A stretch of 64,000 nt of DNA. Source: Blastomussa wellsi (lineage: Eukaryota > Cnidaria > Anthozoa > Scleractinia > Plerogyridae). Shown here piece after piece: positions 46,817-58,700 of this stretch (position 1 is its first letter; each line of letters opens with the position of its first letter). The DNA lies in contig OX393569.1 in NCBI GenBank assembly GCA_947652115.1, positions 1,617,315 through 1,681,314 of the forward strand. The letters run 5' to 3'. Below the pieces are notes generated by a model that worked only from the letters and a program-made list of their open reading frames with translations, did not search any database and was not told where the DNA came from. Position numbers and translations under genes: made by a program.

Positions 46817-49800
46817 ATGCGTCCATTCTCAGGATCTTTGACTTCTGTTCTTGGTTTCGCATTGATCGTCGCAGGTAAGGTGCCATAACTAGTGACACTG
46901 AATACAGACGACCGAAATACGGACGACCGCTGTTTTGTTGGCCAATTTCGAAAGCTTATCGTTTTCATTGAAACGGAAGTAAGTCATTCTTTGCTTCAAA
47001 TAGCACAAATGTTCGATGATTATTTCAGTAGAAAACATTTAGAACTAATCTTAGCTTTAACTCTCCAGTAGTTTCAAATGTCAACGCGCAGTAATTGTGG
47101 TCCCCTACGAGCAGAGTGTCTTCGATCTTCCCGATTTTTCTAGGAAGATCGAAGAGACTCGCAGGGTATAATTGTGGAAAAACGCAGTTCATATTTAAAT
47201 GAGCATGCCTTTGCCATGTTTGTCTCGTTACGCCCATATATCGCTCAAGTTGTGGACCCACAGTCACACGACTCAGCATTACGGGCAGGCTCATGCTTGG
47301 TGAGTGCGGGAGCGACGAAGTCACCAAAATGAACGGCAAAGCCACGATAATATAAGCGAGCAGTCTCGACTTCCAGCCGGATGACTTGCTCTTTTCGCAT
47401 AGCGTCGCTTGCGTGTGCCAAAGTTGAGGCTGCTCGTAGGCTAGGCCTGACGAGGAGGCAGATTATTCCAACATGTCTGAGCAGGATTGCGAGAGAAAGC
47501 ATTGCCGCTAGCTGGCTAATATGCTGGTCCTTTGCCCGGTTTTATAAGGGCAGACTCACACGTTCAACAGTCTGTAGCAAAAAACTATTTTATCGTAGAT
47601 TAAATACAATCTAATTGCAAAAACAATAATAAAAAAACCAACACAAACAAGGCATGCACACATAAATACACCGTTTTTTGTTACTTTCTAGGATGGGCCT
47701 TTCTGACAAGTCAACATCTACTCATACTCGCTCGTTGCTAGTCACAGTTACTACACTGATTACCAGTATGCAAATAACCCTTCGAGTAGCCTCACTAAAT
47801 AAAATAACGCGCGAAGGTCCGCGCGAAGGCGGCGCAGCTACGTGAACTTGTTCGCAGGCTCAAACACATTCCTTCGCGCATGCGCCTACTGCGATCCTGA
47901 GTTTGACAGTAAGCTGGAGAAAATAACGTCAAGTCACACTCTCTTATTTTGGAGTGTACACACCCTCCCCGCAAAGCAAGCACTCTGCACCTGATCTGCC
48001 TTACATACTGTTCATACAAGTTGCGGCGTCAAAAATATAGCAAAAAATATAAAAAAAACTAGCGTTAAAAGAGGGAAGTCTACCTTGAAGGGCCTCTGGC
48101 CTGTCTTAAACCACCACTGTACAACTTTTTTAGTTGTTATACAGTGAAAGCTGAATAAATAATAATAATAAAATAGAATGAAAAACTCAACTTTCCCATA
48201 TTGGTATATAACTGCTAAACTACCTTTGCTGTTTCGTTTCCGCCCCCCTTTTTCGCTCATATACTCATTCTCCTCCCCAGAGCCGCTTGGCCCTCTTTGT
48301 CGGTTAGGCCTGAGCACGAGGAACACATGGCTCTGGGGACACTGATTGGCTAGCCTCAAACAAAGAGAATCCAATCACACCAGCTGTTTTTAAAATCCCT
48401 TTGTCATAAGTTAATTTAAAACGGCTGATGTGATTGGACTCCCTTTGTTAGATTTCAGCCAATCAAATCACGTGTCTCCAGAGCCACTTGTTCCTCGTGC
48501 ACAGGCCCAGTCAGTTAAGAGGGACAAGCGGCTCTGGGGACGACAATGCCATCTACTCATTTATCTGTGTGTCCAGTTTCTTTCAGAGTCGTTGAAGCCA
48601 CACCCGTCTCAAATGATCAAGAAACTTTGTTTTATGTTTTTGGATCTGATGGCGTCTACATTATAGAACCAAACAGCAAAACGATTGTGTCAAAAATCAC
48701 TGCTGCCGATGGTATCTGTACAAAGTCAAACAATAGGTATTCTAGGTAATGCAGTAATCCTTCAAATGCTTTTCACAAGTTTCAGGTTAGAAAATTGTAG
48801 TAGTCTCATTTGCGACATTTGCAGTCTTTTAGGATGTTTCACATCGCTTTTCGTTGCGTGACATCCCCCCAACCCAGAGCCAAAACTTAGTTCCCAGTTC
48901 TTCTAATATAATCAAAACCACAACAACAAACCAATGTAAAGTGCCGGATCTTGAATAGGCCTGGATCAGTCTGATCACACTGATTCCCACGGCAAGGAGA
49001 GGAGATCGAAACAGAAATAAGATAAAAACAAGTAGAATATATTTGGGCAAATATTTTCTACTTGTTTTCATCTTACTTTAGCTCTGTTGCAATCTCTTCT
49101 TCTTGCCGTGGGGATCAGTCAGTCCCAGTTCTCCCCCGTCCCCAAGAGCGAGAGAAGAGAAAGAGGAGGGCGGAAAGATGAGACCCTGCGAAAGAGGTTG
49201 GTAGGTAACGTGGAAAAGCACACCGCGCATGTGCATAGCGTCACGTTTTTTCGAGATGGTCATCGTCAGCAAGGGAAGTCATGAGTTTAGCTCAAACGCG
49301 CGAACTTTGTAGGATGCTTACCTGGATGCTTATTGTAAAAATTGGAAGCAAAATTATGAAGGTTGAAATTGGGATGTAAAAAACATATAACAATGTACCT
49401 AAATATTCAAGGGTTTTCTTAAAAATTGCCAAAACGTTCACATTCTCAGTCATGTTTTCCTTTTTCCGCGATGTCGGTTGACAGAGCGCGCGTCACGACA
49501 GCTTGTCAAGTGGAACGCGTGCTCTGGGAACGGAACTACTGCGAATATTAAAGTGTCGATTGGACAAACTACGCTATACGGGAATCCTTGTTTACATTAT
49601 TTGCCTCATTAGCATAAGCGATTCAGTTTCTGATGGAGCTACAAAAAAATCAGTACTGAATATTGAAAGTTCATAGCACGATCAACTCTGTCAGTGAATT
49701 TTAGCTCGATGTATTGAATTGCTTTTGTATGACGCGGGTTTAAAAACTCAAAATTTTAAAAAGAATGTACGAGCTCATTAGCGCTTTTGCCACCCAGAAA

Positions 49801-52800
49801 TTTTGGAGTTTTTGAAAGACAATTTTTCCTTGAATATTACACACAAAGAGCTAAAAATTTCACCATATACTAAATTTCACTTGCTCTTTAACTGTTTGGA
49901 GTCCATTCATATCTAACATGTTGCCTTCATATCTAACATGTTGTTCGCCAAGCCGTATGCTAATGAGAAAAAAGGTAAACAACGACGTCAGCATGAATCC
50001 CCCTATTCATTGGATAGCCACGATGTGCATAGCATTACCCATCCTTTGAACAACCGAGCATTCTCCACCATGTTTTAATTTTCCGACTTGACTACAAGAT
50101 AAAGGGAATGGATAATTCTAGCCCCCTGCCGCAAGAAGTTGGGTGAGAACAGACTTTGTCAGGTGGGTGGGGTGGTGGTGGGGTATTGAGGTATGTATTG
50201 TATGGCACACGTTCCAACACTGAAGACAGACTTGATAGCGTCACCTTGCAAGTAAGTAGTAAGTAAGAATCACTGACATTATATAGCACACTGGTGCTAG
50301 TTTGAGCAAGCCAAGACTACGAAAACTAAATACAATAAAATTTCTAGTCAGTAGGAAGACCATATCGCCTCTAATGTTTTCATTTAACACACTTCAACAG
50401 GAATAAATGTTCCTTTGGAGGAGAGATCGCCGTAAACGATAGGCTTGTCTTCTTCAGCGATAGTCCTGGAAACAGAGTTCATGTAATCGATGTGCAAAGC
50501 CAAAAGGTAGGTATTTAACGGAGCCGGGAGAGACAAACCTAGCAAAAACAAAAATGCGAGCTTTCTAGGAACCGTGCAGACTGAAAGACTCTTTGGTGCT
50601 ACCATCCTATAGTTTATCGGAATAAAGAAGCCTGAAAAATTTTAGTGCTTCAACGGGATTCGAACCCACGACCTCCGCGATACCGGTGCGATGCTCTACC
50701 AACTGAGCAATGACGCCACACACAGGAGGCGAAGTCAATTTATTGAGTTCACATATTCCCGCGAGGAGTGAAGTGACATAAAGTATATAAAATAATTCAA
50801 AAATGAATTGCGGATGTAAATGAAAGTGAGAAATGCATGATCATCGCAGTGAATCCATCATACCTTCAATTATTATTGAGAAAGCTCAAAAGATCTAAGG
50901 CGTAAATTACTATGATTTTATTCTTCTAATGTTCCCCTGTGCCTCAAAAGTTTTCGCGTGGAGTCCACAAGCTTCCACGAAGAAAAAAGTGAAGCCTGGG
51001 TCCTGGACACGACACCGAATTTACTTCAAATTCTCATAATTGGTTCGTCATGTAGTGATTGACTTTTGATATAACGCTCTAGAACTACGAGTACGCGCGA
51101 GTACTACTAGAACATAGAGAGATGGATAAGCAAGGGTGACCGTAAATGGTTTTCATCAATTTTTTCAAATCACAAGGACATAATTTGCACTGGCATAGTA
51201 ATTTTAGCAAAACTTGATCACTGTTTGTAGGCTTCCATTGTTGTAAACAAGTTTTTGGACTGTTGAATTTTTGAAGTTATACTCGTGATTATGTCCCTTC
51301 AAGTGGCTGTCATAGCCATAGGTAAAGAAAACTGAATTTCATGGATTGTGCGAGGTCGTTCATTGCCTCACGGCACGAGTCACGACAATTAGGCCCTGCT
51401 TACAAGAAAGTAGGGTACCCTAGTGCCATGGTTACCCTAGCAAGAGGGTTAAAGACAGCCCGGGGTTACAAGCAAAATTTCATAGGTGGGGTAACCCTAC
51501 AACCCGGGACAACTTAATGCGGGGTTACACTAAAAGGGTCTGGAAACAATTAGAAAGCTAACCCTGGCCCTGCCTCGAGTGTTTACAAGGGAAAAGTTAA
51601 ACCACCAGCCAGGGTAACCCTAGCGCGCAGATAGGGTAACCCACCTTTCCGGGTAACCCTAGCTGCCTTGCAAACACGACAAAGATAAAAAGAGGAAATG
51701 TATGAGTGCTCGGGTTACCCGCCTGCTCGGGTAGCCCGTAACCCCGAGGGTAACCCTCTCTAAAATAGAGGTTGCAGGCTAAGTTTCTAAGGAGAAAGAG
51801 TCTTTCCGGGCGTTTAACACTGACGGTCATATTGGTTTACTGAAACAAAGTACGATATTTGCACAAAAGTGAGTTTTATTCTCGAATTAATGTATGAACC
51901 GATATGTGGTTAACCAATATGGCTGCCGAGACGTCATGATATTGATTATGTAACAGTAATATTATATAATAATCGTGTTCTGGTTTCCAAGGTTAAGGAA
52001 ACAATTGCCACAGAAGGTTACCCATATGACCTGTACTACCTGCCTTGGCTGGAGGAGGTATGGGTTCACACATGGACCAACTCTACCTTTGACGTCATTA
52101 GTACTACGGGAAGCCTGGAGAAGACTCATAAAGCTATCAAGGCGCATGTGAAACCAGGTACTACGAACATCACCGAACTGTGAAATTGACCCGAACCACG
52201 CCTCTCTCTCTCAACCTCTAATAAACAAAGGGTTGGTTTTATTGGCTGTTCCTTCTGTTGATGGGAAAGGAAGGAGGAAAGGCGGCCGGGAGATTCTCTC
52301 CCTCCTTTGCCCGCGGCTGCTATTTTTCTTGTAGGAGACGACTGGGAACGAGTCAGAACTAGTCGAAGGTTGGCACATTCTCGTCCCCATAGCCGTTTTC
52401 GTTTCTCTTAGCCGGCAGGGCCTTGGCACGAAAAACGAAGGGCTCTGGGGAGCTCTGTTGAGAACAAAGAAATCTTAAACGGAAGCCAAAATGTTCGCCG
52501 GCCGCCTTATTACAACACACAACATGTAGAAACATCAATGCTATATACATGAAGAACCGGAAATCCTAGAATCTCGGACTGGAAATCGTGTCTCCAGAGC
52601 CCTTCGTTTTTCGTGCCAAGGCCCTGCCGGCTAAGAAAAAAGAAAAGGGCTATGGGGACGAGAATGAGGTTGGCACTTTATAATATCGACCAACCGGAGG
52701 TTTCGATCCCGGGACGATCGATTACCAAGCGGGAACCATCTCCACTACACTACCGAAAATTCCAATTTTGTTGGCTACAAATCCGTAACCCTAATATAAA

Positions 52801-53850
52801 TCCCTAACCCTACAACCCTAAACCCTAACATAAAGGCCAACCGCAAGCAACCTGGAGCTAATTTAGGCTATAAACCGTAACCATAGTGCAATGTAAGCTA
52901 ACCAAAGTGCTGTAGCTCGATGTTAGATTCTTGTGACCCAAGTGATTAGTTCGAACGCAGTTAGTGAAATATTATTCTGTATGTAACACATATTTCCACA
53001 TGTTTTAGGCTGGACACACGGTTACATGTACGCAAACAAGCAAGTCAAAGATGGCAAACTTGGTTACGTTACTCACATGTTCAATCCAGGTCTCCATCAA
53101 TTGGACCTGACATCCAAGGAGTACAGCGACTTCGTTAACGTTTCAAGTTACGGCTGTAGGGGGACTTTCAATTTTGGTTACAGTTCTGTGAACAAGCACG
53201 CGTTCTTCGATTGCCTGGGAGCAAATACCCTTTTAGAGCTTGACGTAAAAACAGATGTGGTTGCCCGACAGTGGAATTTCAATGGTGTTCCTTACTCATC
53301 TGCCGACGGTCGCTTCATAGTGTCACTTTACAAATCCGTCAATGAATCGACAAACTTGCTGCTTGCCAGTAAAGTGTATATTCTGGTCCTTTCTGATAAA
53401 GACAGCACTCCTGTTCTAAAGCGGCCAGTTGATATCCCTGGAGGTGTCAGCGATTTGGTGTTCGACTCGAAAGACAGCTCCGTAGCTTACATCAGCCTCA
53501 TCTACAGCGACAAGATTGCAGTGTTGGATCTTAAGCTCCTTCAAGTCACCTACATCAAAGGCGTCGGGTCTGTGCTGTCTAAGCCGGGTATGCATGCCGT
53601 CAGCCGTCCTCTCGTCATGGCAGGCTCTTGGATTGTAACACCAGCGACAGCTAACAACTCAGTCGCCATAATCGACACCACCTCTCGCAAGTTACACGGC
53701 ATGGTGTCAGAAGTTCTCGGGGGGAAAGGTTTGGTCGCAGTTCATCCAAAAGCCTCTTCCCCAGCTTCGACTGCCTCAAAAAACCGGCATCTTTCACTGG
53801 AGTTGCCAATCCTCACCTTGCTGTCTGCTCTTTATGTGATCACTCCGTAG
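46817..53850 (+). CDS. Secreted, probably GPI-anchored beta-propeller protein of FSTL4/5 C-terminal type, 439 aa
   Basis: Exons 46817-46874, 48589-48736, 50401-50506, 51992-52157 and 53009-53850 (stop TAG); phases agree. Exon 1 encodes a signal peptide (hydrophobic SVLGFALIVA core). The rest aligns with the C-terminal propeller of follistatin-like 4/5: FYVFGSDGVYIIEPNSKTI, NKCSFGGEIAV, HVIDVQSQKVKETI, a WVHTWTN segment, GWTHGYM and WNFNGVPYSSADGRF. There are no Kazal, EF-hand or Ig domains before it, unlike vertebrate FSTL4/5. Two N-glycosylation sequons are visible (NST, NVS). The last about 20 residues (ELPILTLLSALYVITP) are hydrophobic after a Ser/Ala/Lys linker, the pattern of a GPI-attachment signal. 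Exon 1 is the least certain: it needs acceptor cagag| at 48588 in place of the first cag. Its ligand is unknown. Confidence 0.82.
48266..48548. mobile_element. Inverted-repeat element with 9 bp target duplication, next to a splice acceptor
   Basis: The ends cattctcctccccagagccg and cggctctggggacgacaatg are inverted repeats of about 60 bp (gttaggcctgagcacgagga and partner). The flanks tcatatact and ccatctact match at 7 of 9 bases. The element ends 40 bp before exon 2 of the propeller gene. It is related in its end sequence to the elements at 52376 and 54815. Confidence 0.75.
50643..50860 (-). mobile_element. tRNA-derived SINE, Thr-like head
   Basis: On the - strand the head reads attgctcagttggtagagca and box B gggttcgaatccc with a ggt anticodon-like loop; no intact cloverleaf. 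The body contains tgaattgcggatgtaaatga, also seen near 5020. It lies in intron 3 of the propeller gene. Confidence 0.65.
51410..51770. repeat. Cluster of GGGTAACCC/GGGTTACCC palindromes
   Basis: More than ten copies of gggtaaccc, gggttaccc or close variants occur in about 350 bp in intron 3 of the propeller gene. They occur in both orientations without a fixed period, so this is not a simple tandem array. A related unit with cgggaacccgagac lies at 46390-46500. Confidence 0.7.
52376..52666. mobile_element. Inverted-repeat element with perfect 9 bp target duplication
   Basis: The ends cattctcgtccccatagccg and gctatggggacgagaatg belong to arms of about 75 bp. The 9-mer aggttggca flanks both sides (52367-52375 and 52667-52675). 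Mutator-like by duplication length. It lies in intron 4 of the propeller gene. Confidence 0.9.
52786..52835 (+). repeat. Short telomere-like CCCTAA stretch
   Basis: Imperfect ccctaa, ccctaac and ccctaaacc units in about 50 bp. It is too short and irregular to be a telomere and is probably a chance expansion or an interstitial telomeric remnant. Confidence 0.6.
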
Positions 53851-54648
53851 ATAAAGTGCTTCACGCCTTGACGATGTCACCATGGAAGAAACTCTTGAAT
53901 TGTCGTACCATAGACTTTTTATTATTAATTTTTTAGCTGTTGATTTTGCATGACCAAATTTACCGCTGGACATTTCATGACTTTTTCACTCAAACAGAGA
54001 AGTGCGCAAGTGACGGACGATTTTGAAGATTTCTTCAAGCACGAAAGCCAGTGATCCTAAAACACTTTCGAAACGGAAACTTCGGCTACGTTTCTTCTAT
54101 TTCTCTCAGAACGCGCTAATGTTTTTGGAGTCTCGCTGCAGGGGTCCAAAAATTTGCATCCTATTTGCAGCCTTCGCGCGCTTCGCAATTTCTGACCTTC
54201 AAGTCATGCAGGGCGCCCCTTAAACCACATTTTTGTGAAGTGGGCTGCCAGCTGACATATCGCTATCGTTATCCAATCGCTATCAGTTGTCTACGAAGGA
54301 ATAAGCCTTTGTACCGGGGCAGTTAGACTAGGTATGACTGGGAAGAGCAAACTTCCTGCTTGTCATATAACATGACACACCGCTTTAGAATCCTGCTGGT
54401 TTAGTTTTGAGTAAGCGTGTTTGTTTTAGTGTTAGCCACAAATGAGAGATAGGGAAAGGCCATATTCCAGGAAATCAACCAGACACGCTGTTGACAGTGA
54501 AGCGTAGAGAATTCAAGCATAATAGACAACATCTCTATAAAGTTATTATATTTTGATTTACTCTACATCCCACAATTGTATCGCGTGTATTCTGTTCTGA
54601 TAATGAACAATCTCCAAATCCTCAACACAAGGACTCAGTTGCGGCACC
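53851..54648. other. Gap between two convergent genes
   Basis: Lies between the stop of the propeller gene (+) and the stop of beta-adaptin (-), so it should hold both 3' UTRs. No coding frame with support and no clear repeat family was recognised. Confidence 0.6.
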
Positions 54649-55721
54649 TCAGTTGTGTAAAATGCTCTCGTACATGTTCTGTACTCCCATCACTACATCC
54701 ATCGCCCGTGTCTTCAACGACAACTGGAAAAACAGACAAAAAAATCAATACGTTACTTTTGTTTGGAAAAACTGACTGACCGGGTGAACGGATAGGAGCT
54801 TTCTCGAACCATTCCATTCTCGTCCCCATGGCCCTTTTCGTTTGTCTGAGCTGGCTGGGCCTTGACACGAAAATTAAGGGCTCTGGGAACATTGGATTTT
54901 CAAAACAATTTGAATTTTTTTATTGGCTGTTTGAGAACAAAGAAATTTTAAGCGGAAGTCAAAATGCTCGCTGGTCGCCATATTGCAGCACACAACATGG
55001 AGAAAAATCAATACTATAAACATGAAGTCCGGAAGTCCTAGAATCTCAGACTGAAAATCCTATATCTCCAGAGCCCTTCGTTTCTCGTGCCAAGGCCCCA
55101 CCGGCTAAGAGAAATGAAAAGGGCTATGGGGACGAGAATGGAACCATCTTGCGTTTCATTACAGAAATAAAGTAATTTTCGTTATCACAAGAATGTTACC
55201 TGAACCACAGGATTACCAGGCTGCATTTTTAGCTCGGCCAGAACCCAGATATTATTCGTGAACTTAACTGACTGATACAGCATGTCCTGGAGGAAAAAAA
55301 ATACATCAAGGCGGGGTTCTACCTGAATTTGAATGAAATTTTGAGTGGTTTAAAGTCGGTATAAAAGGAAGAAAATTAGTTTTGAAACACCCAGCTTGGT
55401 AGGGGACTGTTTGGGTTTACATATTCTAATTTTAAACTTCAAATTCGAATTTTCAAACTCCATTAAATCTTCACTATTTCATATTCCTCCAAATTTTCCT
55501 CCTCCTTTAAGAAAAACTCCCTCCTCCCAAATATACCCAAAACTCATCCAAAACTTAACAAAACATCACAAAACATTCACTGGTGAGATGAATGAAGGGT
55601 TTTGGCATTCCTTGAAACGCAAACGAGATATATGCTTTAAACCCACTTTAAAAAAAAGTAAGAAAATCGCTTTCAGGTAGAATCCCGCCTTAACCTAATA
55701 ACCAACTGAAGAAGGAAATAG

Positions 55722-55753
<32 letters not shown>

Positions 55754-58700
55754 CCGTCGGTGGGAAGTATAACAATATAATTTGGCTTTATCAACTGGGT
55801 TGATGTGAATCGAAACCGGTCGCGAGACACTTCAACGTCCCAAATCATTCTAAGCAACATATGGCAGTCTGCGGCCTTTCCCTTCACCAAGGAAGCACGG
55901 AAGGTCGTAAAACTCTAGAACAAAAATTTATTTTTCAAATCGGCACTCTTAATCCTCACGGTATCAACGAACGCTTTTCATTCAACTAATTTATTCCGTT
56001 GTTTTCACGTTACCAGGGACCAACCAATAGCGAAGCTACATCTTTCTGTATATAGACAACACACGACTCACAATTCTTTGATTCGCTCCGACGAAGGGCT
56101 AACGCTCGAAACGTCAGCTCTTGAATCTCTTTACGGTGGCCAATTCACATTATCAACCCAGTTTATAAAACCAAATTATATTGAAGAAGGAAATAGTTAA
56201 ATTGGTACGCACTTGATGATGTACGCATTGCGGACCTGTTTGTTAGTACTGCTGTCCTTGTTCTCTTTCGATTCCGATTTTACATTTGGTAAGAATGCAC
56301 CATGCCAATTATTGCGCCCCAATTTTCAAAGTAAGTCCGTTATTTTGAACGACGATTTCTTTTTGAAACTGTCCGCCATTACCAGATTCGGCTGCAGTCG
56401 AGATGCATTAAGAGAGCTCGATCGAGAGAGAAAGTGACGTCATCTACTCACTCAACTTGTTTTTGCAGTGTGTGAACCCAGCTGATTAGTATGCATCACG
56501 AGCTTTTAGAAGCGAGTTGCCGTTCTGAATAACAAATTAGCTGGGTTCACAGTAAAAATTAAACTAGTGAGCAGATGACATCATTTTCTCTCTCGATCCA
56601 GCTCTTTCAATGCAAATCGGCTGAAGTCGAATCTGGTAATGGTGGACAGTTAAAAACAAGAATTCGTCGTTCAAAAAAACCGGACTTAATTTGAAAATTG
56701 AGGTGCAATAATTGGCATGATGAATTCTTGCCAAATGTAAAATCGGAATCGAAAGAGAACAAGAACAACATTTTTTCATCGTAGTACCACTTTAAATAGG
56801 GCAGTACTAAAACAGGTCCGCAAAGCGTACATGATTAAGTGCATACCTAACACGCCCCTTCTAACTCAAAGTTAAATATAATCTTTAATGAGGATGCCAA
56901 CGTCACAAAGTGGTTTCCTCTAAAGTTACCATGTTTATGCCTTTAATAAAGGCTTTTTCAGTACTACCACGTACATTTTTGAGCACTACCACGTACATTT
57001 GATCAAAGCGGTAACAAAAACACGACTAAGTACTTTTGTTCACACACGAAAAGGGATTGAACACCACGATTAAGCAACGGAGAGAAAATTGGGTTTTGAA
57101 AGATTCGTCCAAGTCAAAATGCAAAATAGAAAACGTTTTGTCCGACTTTTGCAACCTCATGAATCGCTCAAATGCGGTAGCTGGTAAAGTGGTTTGCAAC
57201 GATTGGCTGTGGCTATAGAAATCATCGGTGCTTGTGATAGAGCCCTTTTAGAGCGGGTTTTCACTGCAGTGTCGAAATTGATTCACTGGATTGACTCCGT
57301 CCTTTGTGACTGGCAAAAGTAATTACTTTGGTTTTTGTTTAACAACACTCAATTAAAACTCGCTATACTAGTTCAAAACCTAACCAACGATTGCGTTTTA
57401 CGCAGCCGTCAATTAAATGAACGAATCTCGAAAAGAAGAAACAAACAAAATGGATCGACAGTCATGACTCACAACAGACAGAGGTTACCTTTTTATTAAG
57501 TGAAGATCTTTGCCCTTAGAGGATATGATTCAAGGCGACAAAATACGCAAACAAAAACTGAGCTGGGAAGTTTCCTTTCCGAGGAAAGAGGCGAGCGTGG
57601 CCTGTTGGTTAGGGTGCTGGACTTGTAATCCGGTGGTCCCGGGTTCGAGTCCTCCTCCTTGCCACTAAAACGGATTTGTCTTCGGTGGTCCCGAATTCAA
57701 CTCCTCCACGCTTTGTAAATAGCCAACTGGTCTGCCTCCTGCCAGTTGGGATTTTTAACAACTTTCTGTTTCATTTACAATATTTGTTTACGTATTTACA
57801 GTGTCCCCAATTAGCACAGTTGTGATAAATACCAGGGGTTTCAAAACAAGGCGGCAGCTTCCGGAGTTCCACTGGCTACTTGACTATTATGCCGCCGGCT
57901 ACTCTGGTCATAGCAATCAGCTTGTGACCAAAAAGCTCACTTATAACAACCGCCCACTCTACCAGTCGATGACGCCTACTTCAAAACATTTTGAAATCCC
58001 TGAAATGCATTGACACTTAAATAAAGTTATTATTATTATTATTACCCTATTTACTCCCGTTTTATGTGGCGTTATAAGCCGGCACAAGACTAAGCTTACC
58101 TGGCCTTCCACATTGCGTTTGGCAATGGTGAAAATATTGTTGGCAGAGAGTTTCTGTTGAGCAGTATCTGAGAGAAAAAATTAAAACAGGAATGTTAAAC
58201 CAGTTGCTAACAACAGTGCACAGGCTGGTTACCAGCAAATGGGAACTCCCTCACCTGACGAGTAAGACACATTGGCGATTTGATTCTGAACTTCATTAGC
58301 GGCAGGAATGTCCTTCCAGGTCGCTAAAAACACTTTGCGGTCTTAATGAAAGAAAAGAAAACGAAATTTTCAGATTCATGATCAGTCAACAAAGAAAACG
58401 GCCACTGGATATTACTACAACGAAGCCAATCGACACACACAAGAGAAGCCAAGACATCAGCAGAAAGCTCGACATCTTTTAAAATAATCCCTACGCAGTC
58501 AACAAATTTAACACATTCACGTAAAAACTCTCCTTTTTCGAGAAGAGAGGTCCAATTACCGTATTAATCAAACGAGTGATTTTGTTAACCACTCGTATGA
58601 CTGAACCAGGGTCCAAATTAACTTTTTGGCCTTGGCACCAGCTGGCGACTTGATTAAAAGTTTTGGTCGCCCAAATTTTTCCTCCTTGCGGCGGAACTTG

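Noticed and set aside
47025..47614. Overlapping - strand frames with hydrophobic runs, possibly a GPCR relic (FAVHFGDFVAPAL and YIIVALPFILVTS in different frames)
   Set aside because: Would need a frameshift to join, and the motifs are too weak to name a family; left uncalled.
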